From positions 1 through 64,000 of the forward strand of contig NZ_CAJJWO010000001.1 of assembly GCF_905196875.1 (NCBI RefSeq): a DNA stretch of 64,000 nucleotides, written 5' to 3'. The translations under genes and the position numbers were made by a program. The notes under the pieces were generated by a model that searched no databases, was not told where the DNA came from, and saw only the letters and a program-made list of their open reading frames with translations. Shown here piece after piece: positions 1 through 9,114 of this stretch. Source of the stretch: an uncultured Parabacteroides sp. (GTDB lineage: Bacteria > Bacteroidota > Bacteroidia > Bacteroidales > Tannerellaceae). Numbering within the stretch: the stretch's first letter is position 1; every line of letters begins with the position of its first letter.

Positions 1-137
1 TTCGCATTTATTTTGTAATTATTTTTCTGCAAAAACCATTGTAATATAATGTACGCACAAAAGAGAAGAAAAAAAGTATTCGACACTAAAACACGAGAAC
101 TTCCGTTAGCTGTCTTAACGGGAAAAGTACCTGGGAG

Positions 138-203
138 GTGTTTCATCGTAATGAAACAAGTGTTTCACCTAGGAGAAACAACTGTTTCACTAGGATGAAA
201 CAC
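138..203. repeat. 66-bp triple-palindrome repeat, copy 1
   Basis: Three 22-bp units in tandem, each an imperfect palindrome with arms of the type GTTTCA / TGAAAC. The outer two units are near reverse complements of each other, so the whole element can also fold as one long hairpin. The reverse complement of this copy matches the copy at 27497-27562 at 59 of 66 positions (counted by eye). It lies 24 nt behind the stop codon of the oxidoreductase gene that ends at 228 on the minus strand. A role as terminator, mRNA 3'-end stabiliser or dispersed REP-like element is inference. Confidence 0.85.
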
Positions 204-227
204 TTCGATAGATGCTTACTGGAAAAT

Positions 228-1595
228 TTACATAACAGGCGCATCCGGAGCTTTGCCAGGTTTCGGAGCTTCACCTTCTTTGTAATCAGGTAACGGTCCC
301 ATTTCATATTTTTCCGGACCATAGCGAAGAGTCGATGCCATGATTTCATCCCATGTAATCGGTTTACCGGTATAAGCTGCTTCACGTCCAAGAATAGCAA
401 CCTGAGTAGAATAGGCCAATGCTTCTGCCTGATTTATTTTTTTATCCAAACGAATTGATTCAACCAAATGAACATGTTCCTGATCGTATGGATTCTTAAC
501 AGGCTTATTCTGATAGTCATATTCCCAAAGCGTATTTCCATTGTAATCTACAATCTTGATCTCTCCTCTGTCATTTAACTGAGCGACCCCTTTGGTTCCA
601 TAAACCTGCTCAGACACATTCCCATCACAACCATCGATCTGACGGGCAGTAGCCAACATACGTTTGTTATTATTATAGTAATAGTCTACGCTAAAAAAGT
701 CATAAATATCTCCGGTCAGGCGTTGAGCACGACCTCCGAAACCAACAGCACGAACCGGACGGTCTTCCATGAACCAAGTCACTACATCAATATTATGAAT
801 AGCCTGATCCAATAGGTGGTCACCGCTTAGCCATTTGATGTTAAACCAGTTGCGGATACAATATTCCATATCGCTCCACTCGGGACGTTTCCGTTTATTC
901 CACCAGGCACCCTGATCCCAATGAGCTGAAGTTGATACTATATCACCTATCAACCCATTCTTCACCTGAACATAGGCTTCCCAATAGTCCTTACGATGAC
1001 GACGCTGATTACCTGTTACGACAGTCAGTCCTTTGGAAGTAGCCACTTTCGCCGCTGCAATTACCGTACGGATACCGGTAGGATCGACAGCGCAAGGTTT
1101 TTCCATAAAAATATGTTTGCCTGCTTCCACTGCCGCTTTGAACTGTTCCGGACGGAAATGTGTCGGTGTACAAAGCAGAACAACATCAATATCATTCATT
1201 GCCAACACCTTCTGATATGCATCAAAGCCAAAAAAACAATTGGCATCAGGCACCTCATTTTTAAACTGTTCCGATAAAACTTTCCGGCAAGTAGCCATTC
1301 GGTCGGGGAATAGATCGGCCAATGCGATAATAGATACATTCGGACCGGATTTAAGGAACTGTGTTGCAGCTCCGGTTCCACGATCTCCACAGCCTACTAA
1401 TGCAGCTTTCAATGGTTTACCATCAGGAGCTACGTCTACGAAAGAAAACATGCCCAATTCTTCCGGAGAATAATTTTTCACAGCTTTACCTGCATCTTGT
1501 TGTTGTGTACACGAGGTCATTACAGCCGACGACATACCCAGCGGTATTCCCGCACCCAGCAAAGCTGTGTTTGTTAAGAAATCTCTTCTTTTCAT
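228..1595 (-). CDS. Secreted Gfo/Idh/MocA-family oxidoreductase
   Basis: Predicted NAD(P)-dependent oxidoreductase of about 455 residues. The N-terminus MKRRDFLTNTALLGAGI is a Tat-like export signal, followed by a Cys near residue 29 (MTSC) that could be lipidated. A Rossmann motif (ALVGCGDRG) follows at about residue 65, then the family EKP signature (FMEKPCAVDP) and a C-terminal substrate domain with HNIDVVTWF. I chose the ATG at 1595 because it directly precedes the RR signal, and a promoter at 1631-1662 would put the transcript start below the longer in-frame start at 1661. Exported members of this family often sit beside glycan-utilisation genes and a few act as NAD-dependent glycosidases; the substrate here is unknown. 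It is divergent from the GH29 gene. Confidence 0.85.
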   Translation of the reverse strand: MKRRDFLTNTALLGAGIPLGMSSAVMTSCTQQQDAGKAVKNYSPEELGMFSFVDVAPDGKPLKAALVGCGDRGTGAATQFLKSGPNVSIIALADLFPDRMATCRKVLSEQFKNEVPDANCFFGFDAYQKVLAMNDIDVVLLCTPTHFRPEQFKAAVEAGKHIFMEKPCAVDPTGIRTVIAAAKVATSKGLTVVTGNQRRHRKDYWEAYVQVKNGLIGDIVSTSAHWDQGAWWNKRKRPEWSDMEYCIRNWFNIKWLSGDHLLDQAIHNIDVVTWFMEDRPVRAVGFGGRAQRLTGDIYDFFSVDYYYNNNKRMLATARQIDGCDGNVSEQVYGTKGVAQLNDRGEIKIVDYNGNTLWEYDYQNKPVKNPYDQEHVHLVESIRLDKKINQAEALAYSTQVAILGREAAYTGKPITWDEIMASTLRYGPEKYEMGPLPDYKEGEAPKPGKAPDAPVM

Positions 1596-1630
1596 GGTAT
1601 TTAAAATAAATAGTATAGTTATCTGACGTC

Positions 1631-1662
1631 CAAATATATGAATTCGAAAGTAAAGAAACAAA
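1631..1662 (-). promoter_or_regulatory. Bacteroidetes-type promoter for the oxidoreductase gene
   Basis: On the minus strand a -33 box TTTG (1662-1659) is followed after 20 nt by a -7 box TATATTTG (1638-1631). Both boxes and the spacing fit the Bacteroides sigma-ABfr consensus TTTG/19-21 nt/TAnnTTTG. The start would fall about 30 nt upstream of the ATG at 1595. Confidence 0.65.
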
Positions 1663-1848
1663 CTTAGCTGTAGTTTTATACATCAGATTTCTAGATGCAT
1701 AGAGGTCGTATATATGTATTTTATACAATAAGACAATAGATATTGTACAAAAGACGCCAAGTATATAACCGGACTCCCTTCATCCTGTAATACAATAACT
1801 AAAAAAGTCTAAACGCGAAGAGCTCTGCTATGCAAAGCATATTTTTCG

Positions 1849-1856
1849 TACCTTTG
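1849..1856 (+). promoter_or_regulatory. Possible -7 box upstream of the GH29 gene
   Basis: TACCTTTG fits TAnnTTTG and lies 24 nt upstream of the ATG at 1880. No clear TTTG -33 box is visible at the right distance. An ATGCAAAGCAT palindrome sits just upstream and could bind a regulator. Confidence 0.4.
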
Positions 1857-1879
1857 AAGCCTAAACAATAACATTTATT

Positions 1880-3937
1880 ATGATGAAAAACTCAAATTAT
1901 CTTCTCCTCCTAGGATTAGGTCTTAGTACTTTATTCTCTTGTGAAGAGACAAAAGCACCTGATCCAATTTATCCTATCCCGACACCTGAGCAGGTCGAAT
2001 GGCACAAAATGGAAACTTACGCCTTCGTCCATTTTGGTTTGAATACGTTTAATGATCTCGAATGGGGATACGGAGACACTCCCGCCTCCACCTTCAACCC
2101 AACGAATCTGGATTGTGACCAATGGGTTCGTACCATCCAGGCTGCCGGGCTCAAGGGAGTAATCCTCACCGCCAAGCATCACGATGGTTTCTGCTTGTGG
2201 CCAACCGCAACGACAGAGTACAGTGTCAAAAACTCTCCCTGGGAAGACGGAAAAGGAGATATGGTAAAAGAGCTATCGGATGCATGTCACAAATATGGTT
2301 TGAAATTCGGTATCTACCTCTCTCCCTGGGATCGTAACAGTGCAAATTACGGACAACCCGGATATGTAGAGAAATTCCATGCCCAGCTTCACGAACTGGT
2401 TTGCAACTATGGTCCTCTATTTGAATATTGGTTCGACGGAGCCAATGGAGGAAACGGTTGGTATGGCGGAGCTAACGAATCCCGTTCTATCGATCCTAAC
2501 ACTTACTACAAATACGAAGCGGCTGTCGATACAATCAAAAAATATAATCCATCCGTTATGATTTTCGGAGGAACCGAACCGACTATCCGCTGGATCGGCA
2601 ATGAAGAAGGCTGGGCCGGAGATACGCAATGGAGTATGTTCACCAAGAAAGAGGGTGTCCACTACCGCCAGAGCCAGTGGGGACTGGAAGACGGCGACCA
2701 ATGGCTGGGTGGCGAATGCGATGTTTCCATTCGTCCAGGTTGGTTCTATCATGCACGTGAAGACCACCAGGTCAAATCATTATCCCATTTGGTGGATTTA
2801 TACTACCGTAGTGTCGGACACAATGCGAACTTCCTATTAAACTTCCCTGTTGCCCTGAACGGCCAAATCAGTCCAACCGACTCTATCCGCGCTGTCGAAT
2901 GGTATCAAACTATACAAAACGACTTGAAAACGGATCTTCTGAAAGGTACTGCCGTTGAAGCCAGCAACTCCCGTGGCGGTCAGTTCAAGGCTGGTAAAGT
3001 CAATGACGGGAACTGGGATTCTTACTGGGCTACAGAAGACGGAGTAACAAACGGAACACTTACATTCACATTTAAGAAGCCGACAGATGTAAACCGCCTG
3101 ATGATACAGGAATATATACCTTTAGGCCAACGCGTAAAAGCCTTTACTATCGAGACGGAAAAAGACGGACAATGGACACCGGTCGAAGCTGCCGACTCAA
3201 CCACTACAGTTGGTTACAAACGTATCGTTCGCTTCCAGACTGTGAAAGCCGATAAGATACGCATCAATTTCGAAGAATCACGCGGACCGCTGTGTATTAA
3301 TAATGTAGAGGCATTCCTTGCTCCTGCTTTATTAACCGAACCGGCCATCCGTCGTGATCTGAAAAATATGGTTACTATCCGGGTAGAAGATAAAGGTTCG
3401 GAACTTCATTATACAACCGACGGTACAGAACCGACAAAAGATTCTCCCCGTTATACGGAACCCTTTACTTTTGCACAGAGAGGAACGATTAAAGCAATTT
3501 CATACGACCGCACATTTGACAAAAGTAGCCCTGTATCAACAAAAGAATTGGATATTCCGGCTTCCGACTATACGGTCATTTACCCGAAAGACGAGAAAAC
3601 ATCGGTTATGTTCGATGGAAACGGATATACCACCTTCTATTTACCAAAAGGGAAACAAGAGGTCGAAATACAATTAGCAAGTGAAGTAACAATTTCCGGA
3701 TTCCGGTATGTACCGAATCAGGGACGTGATGCAGGCGGACATGTTTCAAACTATCAATTGTTCGTTAACAACAAAGAAGTTGCAGTAGGTGAGTTCTCCA
3801 ACATCAAACATAATCCGATCGAACAGGAAATACGTTTCCCCGCAGTAAAAGGAGATAAAATACGTTTTGTAGCAACACGGATCGTAGATAATCAACCACA
3901 GGCTGGGATCGGAGAGTTTTCTGTGATAACGAAATAA
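1880..3937 (+). CDS. GH29 alpha-L-fucosidase-type glycosidase, lipoprotein
   Basis: Retaining exo-glycosidase of 685 residues that removes terminal alpha-L-fucose or a related sugar. The signal peptide ends in a lipobox (LSTLFSC, Cys21), which predicts membrane anchoring. The GH29 catalytic domain spans about residues 35-360 with HFGLNTF, AKHHDGFCLWP and the nucleophile motif EYWFDGANGG, where Asp186 is the expected nucleophile. An F5/8 type C (CBM32-like) domain follows at about 365-480, then a chitobiase C-terminal-like segment (HYTTDGTEPT, about 505-560) and a second beta-sandwich to the end. GH29 enzymes can tolerate or prefer alpha-L-galactosides, and an L-galactose-type operon lies 14 kb away, so alpha-L-galactosidase activity is a real alternative. 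Confidence 0.9.
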   Translation: MMKNSNYLLLLGLGLSTLFSCEETKAPDPIYPIPTPEQVEWHKMETYAFVHFGLNTFNDLEWGYGDTPASTFNPTNLDCDQWVRTIQAAGLKGVILTAKHHDGFCLWPTATTEYSVKNSPWEDGKGDMVKELSDACHKYGLKFGIYLSPWDRNSANYGQPGYVEKFHAQLHELVCNYGPLFEYWFDGANGGNGWYGGANESRSIDPNTYYKYEAAVDTIKKYNPSVMIFGGTEPTIRWIGNEEGWAGDTQWSMFTKKEGVHYRQSQWGLEDGDQWLGGECDVSIRPGWFYHAREDHQVKSLSHLVDLYYRSVGHNANFLLNFPVALNGQISPTDSIRAVEWYQTIQNDLKTDLLKGTAVEASNSRGGQFKAGKVNDGNWDSYWATEDGVTNGTLTFTFKKPTDVNRLMIQEYIPLGQRVKAFTIETEKDGQWTPVEAADSTTTVGYKRIVRFQTVKADKIRINFEESRGPLCINNVEAFLAPALLTEPAIRRDLKNMVTIRVEDKGSELHYTTDGTEPTKDSPRYTEPFTFAQRGTIKAISYDRTFDKSSPVSTKELDIPASDYTVIYPKDEKTSVMFDGNGYTTFYLPKGKQEVEIQLASEVTISGFRYVPNQGRDAGGHVSNYQLFVNNKEVAVGEFSNIKHNPIEQEIRFPAVKGDKIRFVATRIVDNQPQAGIGEFSVITK

Positions 3938-3958
3938 TGATTCAATATTTATCAAATG

Positions 3959-4003
3959 TGAACCAATGGAGCCGACCTTGTAGAAGGCGACTCCATTGGT
4001 TCA
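3959..4003. terminator. Stem-loop between convergent genes, probable two-way terminator
   Basis: Perfect 13-bp arms TGAACCAATGGAG (3959-3971) and CTCCATTGGTTCA (3991-4003), with a smaller CCTT/AAGG stem inside the loop. It fills the gap between the GH29 stop at 3937 and the LytTR gene end at 4008. There is no long U tract on either strand, so termination efficiency is uncertain. Confidence 0.6.
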
Positions 4004-4007
4004 TTAT

Positions 4008-4856
4008 TCATGACGAATAGGTCATAAACCAATGTGTTACTTTCTCACTATATGTTTTTGAAATTGGGATATCCGGTACTTTCTCAATGTCCAACTCAAG
4101 ATAAACACCATCTTTTTCGCGACGGATTACCTTTACCTGGTCAAAATTGACCATATATGAACGGTGACAACGTAATACATTCGTCTCAGCTAAACTTTCC
4201 TCGATAGCTTTCAAAGAATTACGCAGCATAAATTTGGTCAACACTCCTTTATTAAGATACCAGATACAAACATAATTATCGGCAGATTCTAGATATAAAA
4301 GATTACTCCGTTTTACGGATAGACGTAACTCATGCTTCTCATCATAAAAAGAAAACACTGATAGCTTATTTGCCGCCTCCGCCCTGTCTTCTTCCAATAA
4401 ACGTAACTGCCGCTCTTTCTCCTGATAAGAAAAATACAGGTGTAAGACAGAATAAGGCAATAATAATACCAAACTCGTATTTATAGACGATTCCTTAAAA
4501 GCACTCAGATATTCTCGCTCAGGATTAAGTACCAGCGTATAAACCGTATAAAACAATGACATAAAAAAAATCTCCAACAGTATCCACAACGCATATCCTC
4601 CGATCGTAATCTCATGCTTACGTCCCCAGTAATACATCACAATCCGGCTAATAACGACAACCAACACTCCTGTTAGAATGATCAAACTTGAAAAAATAAA
4701 AAACTTAAATTCCGAAACCGAATACCAACTGGAAGAACTGAACGGTTTATAGATATTTATAAACACCAAAGCAAAAAGTGCCGTCAGCAGGATCAGACGA
4801 ACGATATTCGATTTCCCATAAATATATGCGGGGATTTTATAACCTAACATTCCCAT
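4008..4856 (-). CDS. Membrane-bound LytTR-family DNA-binding regulator
   Basis: Protein of 282 residues. The N-terminal half has about four hydrophobic membrane segments (starting LILLTALFALVFINIY at about residue 21). A short charged coiled-coil-like linker follows (about 145-165), and then a C-terminal LytTR DNA-binding domain (about 180-280) with the family pattern LYLESADNYV and LRCHRSYMVN. There is no receiver domain, so it resembles the Bacteroidetes membrane LytTR proteins rather than classic response regulators. The signal and targets are unknown. It is convergent with GH29 and divergent from the hydrolase-like gene at 5028. A possible -7 box TACATTTG lies at 4886-4879 on the minus strand. 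Confidence 0.85.
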   Translation of the reverse strand: MGMLGYKIPAYIYGKSNIVRLILLTALFALVFINIYKPFSSSSWYSVSEFKFFIFSSLIILTGVLVVVISRIVMYYWGRKHEITIGGYALWILLEIFFMSLFYTVYTLVLNPEREYLSAFKESSINTSLVLLLPYSVLHLYFSYQEKERQLRLLEEDRAEAANKLSVFSFYDEKHELRLSVKRSNLLYLESADNYVCIWYLNKGVLTKFMLRNSLKAIEESLAETNVLRCHRSYMVNFDQVKVIRREKDGVYLELDIEKVPDIPISKTYSEKVTHWFMTYSS

Positions 4857-5027
4857 ATTTTTGCCTCTTATTTGATAACAAATGTACTACAAATCCTGAT
4901 ATATTCGCCCCACATATAAGAAATTCGCCCCTATATTCGACTTTCTACCCCTTCGGATAGTCACTAAAACCATTTATTTGGCGGAGTTGTTTTTATAGTG
5001 TTTGTTTGCAGTAAAAAATAAAACGTT

Positions 5028-6173
5028 ATGGATATTTCACTTCGCACACAACAACTTAACAGCCTTTTCTCGTACGATAGAAAGGCCTGCCTGAAAGAAA
5101 GTCGTTTGGATATAATCCCCTTTCGTTTCACACAAACGATAGCTGCCAGCGAAATCGACGAATTCCAAAGGGAACTTGCAACGACAGACTTCTGTACCGT
5201 TACCGACGACCATATCCAGGAAAACAAAACATTCAATTATACCATATTCGCACCCTCCGGAAAAGAGAAACGGGATAAAGCGATCATTCTCCTGCATGGT
5301 CTGAATGAACGTACCTGGGAAAAATATCTGACCTGGGCCGAATACCTGGCAGAAACAACCGGAAAACCAGTCATTCTTTTTCCTATCGCTTTCCATATGA
5401 ACCGTACCCCGGGTAGCTGGTGTAATCCACGAGCTGTCTTACCCTGGGTTGGACAACGTAAACTAAAGATCAATGATCTGGCCAACTCCACCTTCGCCAA
5501 TGTGGCATTAAGCAGCCGTTTGTCCATCAATCCGCTACGCTTTTATGCCTCCGGTCGCGAATCGGTCTATAATCTTTGGCAACTGGTACATGAAATAAAG
5601 GATGGGAAACACCCCTTATTTAAAGAAGATACCTCGATCAACCTGTTCGCCTATTCAATCGGTGCGTTGCTGTCGCAGGTATTATTGTTGAGTAATCCGG
5701 AGAAGATGTTCAGCGACACACGCCTGTTTATGTTTTGCGGCGGTTCGATCTTCAGCCAGATGAACGGAAGCGCACGCGACATTATGGATCAGGATGCGTT
5801 TGACAGCCTGCAACGCTTTTATCGTCATGACTTTTTGGAGAATCGTTCGTTACCGACATCTTTCAAAAACGATTTTCTGGAACAAGCCTTCAAAGCGATG
5901 ATACGTCCGGATGTATTACAAGATTACCGAGAGTCATTCTTTCAACGGGCCTGCAACCGGATCAAAGCCATCTCATTAAAGAAAGATATCGTGATGCCTA
6001 CAAATGGAGTAATCCAGGCAATAGGAAAAGCATCTGACAAGATACTGGAGGAAATTGATTTCCCATTCCAGTATTCTCATCAGATACCCTTTCCGTTTCG
6101 GTCAAAAGCAGATCAAACACTCGTAAATCAAGCATTCAACCATATCTTTAGCAAAGCAGCAGCATTCCTGTAG
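5028..6173 (+). CDS. Alpha/beta-hydrolase-like protein of unknown function (DUF6051-like)
   Basis: Cytoplasmic-looking protein of 381 residues with no signal peptide. The segment AIILLHGLNERTWEKYL (from about residue 87) looks like the strand and oxyanion region of an alpha/beta hydrolase, and NLFAYSIGALLSQ (about 205-217) looks like a nucleophile elbow with Ser as candidate nucleophile. I think it belongs to the Bacteroidetes-restricted DUF6051 group, but that name is from memory. The substrate is unknown. It is transcribed alone between two minus-strand genes, with no partner that suggests a pathway. Confidence 0.65.
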   Translation: MDISLRTQQLNSLFSYDRKACLKESRLDIIPFRFTQTIAASEIDEFQRELATTDFCTVTDDHIQENKTFNYTIFAPSGKEKRDKAIILLHGLNERTWEKYLTWAEYLAETTGKPVILFPIAFHMNRTPGSWCNPRAVLPWVGQRKLKINDLANSTFANVALSSRLSINPLRFYASGRESVYNLWQLVHEIKDGKHPLFKEDTSINLFAYSIGALLSQVLLLSNPEKMFSDTRLFMFCGGSIFSQMNGSARDIMDQDAFDSLQRFYRHDFLENRSLPTSFKNDFLEQAFKAMIRPDVLQDYRESFFQRACNRIKAISLKKDIVMPTNGVIQAIGKASDKILEEIDFPFQYSHQIPFPFRSKADQTLVNQAFNHIFSKAAAFL

Positions 6174-6205
6174 AATGAGCATTTTGTTATCTATTATGCG
6201 AAGCG

Positions 6206-7447
6206 TCATTTCAGTATTTTATGCAGCCAGGGAATTATCAACTCATTCTTAAAATAATGGGAAGGCGGATCAACATTTACCAATTCGAAATAAGCTTGTG
6301 GAGTCAGACCCTCCGATAGGTGCTCCACATCGTTCCTCTTTGTTTTATCGGCAAACTTCGGATAATGATGAAATTCCACATTTTCCGGTTTCCCACAATC
6401 ATCATAAGCTGCCTGAATCAGACGGAAATCGCGATCAAGGCCTCCTTCCGTAAAGATGATCGGACGGGGAGCGAGAGAAGCTGCAACATCCGGAAAGTTG
6501 AAATACTTCCAATAGTCAGGAATCAAATGACGGATAGAGTTAGGAAAAGGCCGCCTGTTTTCTTTATTCGGTGCCGTTATAACAACAGCCCGTTCCTGTG
6601 TCTGACATAAAAAATCATTATACACAAAAGCATAAATATCTCTATCCAATACACCTAAAACCATCATAGGCTCTGTTCCCAACGAAAAACCGCTTACTAC
6701 AATCCGATCTGTTTTTATAAAAGACTGTTTTTTCATCCATTTCAATACCTGCATATCCAGATAAGAGGTGTATCCAAGCCAATTCCAGCCCAGTTCCAGC
6801 AAATAACGGGAAACAACGTCATAATCATAATTCCATCCTTTATCATAACACTCAAGGTCGGAAGCTTCGCCGGCCGCAGCATTATCGACAGCAACAGCCA
6901 CATAGCCTTCCTTTACAAGGTTCAAAGCCATTGTCACTTTCGGATCGGTCGTATCTTCTGTTAATTTAGGACATGTACCGGGTTCTCCGGCCAGGCCTTC
7001 CTTTGTTCTTCCGGACCCCGGAATACACAAGATACCGGGAGCAGCTTCCTTCAGGTTATCCGGTTTCAATACAAGAAAAGTCGATACACTCTTAGAAAAT
7101 GGATAAAACTCCCATTTTTCTATTGTATATCCATCCCTTTTTTCCGTTTTAACACAAACGGGATCGGGCTGATTCTTCACCTCCGGGAATTTCATAATTG
7201 TGACCATAGCACTTCGGACGCTATCCTGCCATTGCTCAAATTCGTCGCCGGACATACCCGCCCGATAGGAAAACTTCGGATGCGTATCTTTCAGCATCTC
7301 ATGTACAATACCATACGAACTCAGAAAACGCCCATCCGGACGATCCGATTTCAGAACTGCATGTTCCTGGGGATTATAATTCTGCGAATAACCGGTCAGG
7401 AAAAAACTACAGATTAAAAGAAGAAGAACAGATCTTTTCATTTTCAT
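6206..7447 (-). CDS. Secreted alpha/beta hydrolase (acetyl-xylan-esterase-like), PUL 1
   Basis: Exported protein of 413 residues: an N-terminal signal (RSVLLLLICSFFLTGYSQ) and an alpha/beta-hydrolase domain with PGILCIPGSGRTKEG, the nucleophile elbow VVSGFSLGTEPM, an acid motif FTEGGLDRDF and a late His (HHYPKF). This layout fits the large carbohydrate-esterase / dienelactone-hydrolase-like families often encoded in PULs, so deacetylation of a glycan is the likeliest role (inference). It is the last gene of PUL 1, 66 nt after susD, and is separated from it by a probable terminator at 7474-7506, so it is probably expressed below susCD. An in-frame ATG at 7441 is an equally good start. Confidence 0.75.
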   Translation of the reverse strand: MKMKRSVLLLLICSFFLTGYSQNYNPQEHAVLKSDRPDGRFLSSYGIVHEMLKDTHPKFSYRAGMSGDEFEQWQDSVRSAMVTIMKFPEVKNQPDPVCVKTEKRDGYTIEKWEFYPFSKSVSTFLVLKPDNLKEAAPGILCIPGSGRTKEGLAGEPGTCPKLTEDTTDPKVTMALNLVKEGYVAVAVDNAAAGEASDLECYDKGWNYDYDVVSRYLLELGWNWLGYTSYLDMQVLKWMKKQSFIKTDRIVVSGFSLGTEPMMVLGVLDRDIYAFVYNDFLCQTQERAVVITAPNKENRRPFPNSIRHLIPDYWKYFNFPDVAASLAPRPIIFTEGGLDRDFRLIQAAYDDCGKPENVEFHHYPKFADKTKRNDVEHLSEGLTPQAYFELVNVDPPSHYFKNELIIPWLHKILK

Positions 7448-7473
7448 CAGAATTTAATAGTATACATCATAAA

Positions 7474-7506
7474 AAGAGCCGGACAAAAAAATATATCCAG
7501 GCTCTT
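7474..7506 (-). terminator. Intrinsic terminator between susD and the hydrolase gene (PUL 1)
   Basis: Arms AAGAGCC / GGCTCTT with a 19-nt loop; reading the minus strand, the stem is followed by a five-T run. It sits directly behind susD and ahead of the next gene of the same operon, where it could reduce downstream expression. Confidence 0.65.
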
Positions 7507-7513
7507 TCCTATT

Positions 7514-9103
7514 TTAATTATCATAGCCCGGAGTCTGCTTAATCTCCGGATCTCCATTCAAAACTTCAACATTTACAGGCCACAGCATCATATAAGATTG
7601 ATCATCTGTCAAAATAGGTAAGGTACTACCATAATGAGCTTTGGCAGAGAAGACAAATGGTTTTCCGTTGGCATCCTTCAGACGAAGAAGGTCGAACCAA
7701 CGACTACCTTCACCAACAAACTCCTTATCACGTTCCTGTAAAATAGCCCATTCATTATCCGCAAAACTACCTCCTATATATTCATGCCCCGCAAATTTAT
7801 CACCATAAGCACGCCGGCGAACATCATTAATATATTTCGCACACTGAACCGAATTTCCTAAACCGTTTTCACACTCTGCCAGCATTAGCAACACATCCGA
7901 ATAACGGTAAACAGGAACGTCCGAATCATAGTAATGAGTACCTCCATCGGTATGACCTATCAGCTTTTTCCAACAAGCACCACGGGTTTTTCCTTCAAAT
8001 AAATACTGGAAGAAGGTAGCATCCAGACGCGAATCATCTTTATCGTAGATATCTACAAACGACGTCTTATATTCATAGCGAAGCGGCCCCGCCGTCAACA
8101 ACTTCAATGGATCTGCATCATATTTATTACCTTCCAGGTCTGTTGCATTCGTGAAAAGAGCCACATTATAGAACCAATTCGCTCCCCAGTTAGTCAGTTC
8201 GTTTTTGTTGAAACACAAAGCAAAAATAAGTTCCTTATTTTTCTTTCCTTCCGGTGTCCATAAACCAGCATAGTCCGTTACTAACTCAAACTGTTGGTTC
8301 AAAAGATTTGACAAGGCCGTTTTTGCCGTTTGCAAATCGCTGTTACCCGGATCGACTGTGGTTGCTGAAGCAATATGGCCTCCCTCTCTATCCGCACCTG
8401 TCGTCACCTTGGCAGACCACATATAAATCTTTGCTTTCAGTATTTCCGTTGCATAATACGACCATTCATACAAAACGGTAATCTTCTTGTCAGCCTTACC
8501 GAAGAACTCTTCCGATTTATTTATATCCGTTTTAATAAAGTTCAATGTTTCCTCCGGAGTCGAACGAGCTTTGTACAAATCAGTAATATCAATGTTACCC
8601 TCTGTGACAGTCGGCTCCGTTTCCAGCGGAACCCCGCCGAACGTACGATAAAGATAGAAATAATAATAAGCACGTAAACCATAGGCTTGTCCGAGATAGA
8701 ATGATTTCTCGGCTTCGGTCATATAGTCGATATCACTGTCTACATTTTTTATAAACAGATTTATATGCATGATACCCGGATATAGTTCATACCAATCTTT
8801 AATACCTGTATTATCTTTGGTCAGCAGGTTATTTGTCATAGGGGGACCATATACACCTTCCCCCATAGAGGTAACATCGCTTATAAGAAGTTCGCTTCTG
8901 AACTCTCCCAGGGTAACCGGCATCTGGTATTTGCTTCTCAAATCGGCATGGATACCGGTCATGAACATCTCAGCCTGCGACTTTTGGCTCCAGAAGTTAG
9001 TTGAGCCATAATAATCTTCAGGCGACAAATCTAATGAATCGCAGGAGTTAAATCCGACCATCCCTGCTAATAATATGCTTATGCTATAAAATAACTTTTT
9101 CAT
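7514..9103 (-). CDS. SusD/RagB-family nutrient-binding lipoprotein, PUL 1
   Basis: Cell-surface glycan-binding lipoprotein of 529 residues that caps the SusC transporter. The lipoprotein signal ends at GFNSC (Cys about 21), followed by the usual LDLSPEDYYGSTNFW start of mature SusD proteins. The TPR-like helical SusD N-terminal region includes AYGLRAYYYFYLYRTFGGVP, and the C-terminal SusD/RagB domain has YRYSDVLLMLAECENGLG and the late signature LQERDKEFVGEGSRWFDLLR. It starts 11 nt after susC, so the two are translationally close. The ligand cannot be read from the sequence. Confidence 0.95.
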   Translation of the reverse strand: MKKLFYSISILLAGMVGFNSCDSLDLSPEDYYGSTNFWSQKSQAEMFMTGIHADLRSKYQMPVTLGEFRSELLISDVTSMGEGVYGPPMTNNLLTKDNTGIKDWYELYPGIMHINLFIKNVDSDIDYMTEAEKSFYLGQAYGLRAYYYFYLYRTFGGVPLETEPTVTEGNIDITDLYKARSTPEETLNFIKTDINKSEEFFGKADKKITVLYEWSYYATEILKAKIYMWSAKVTTGADREGGHIASATTVDPGNSDLQTAKTALSNLLNQQFELVTDYAGLWTPEGKKNKELIFALCFNKNELTNWGANWFYNVALFTNATDLEGNKYDADPLKLLTAGPLRYEYKTSFVDIYDKDDSRLDATFFQYLFEGKTRGACWKKLIGHTDGGTHYYDSDVPVYRYSDVLLMLAECENGLGNSVQCAKYINDVRRRAYGDKFAGHEYIGGSFADNEWAILQERDKEFVGEGSRWFDLLRLKDANGKPFVFSAKAHYGSTLPILTDDQSYMMLWPVNVEVLNGDPEIKQTPGYDN

Positions 9104-9114
9104 AATCTATCTTA

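Noticed and set aside
138..203. CRISPR-like repeat array
   Set aside because: The 22-bp units abut without spacers, alternate in orientation, and no cas genes are near.
143..400. 85-residue reading frame across the first repeat
   Set aside because: It reads through the palindromes and the 3' end of the oxidoreductase gene in another frame, with no domain or start signal.
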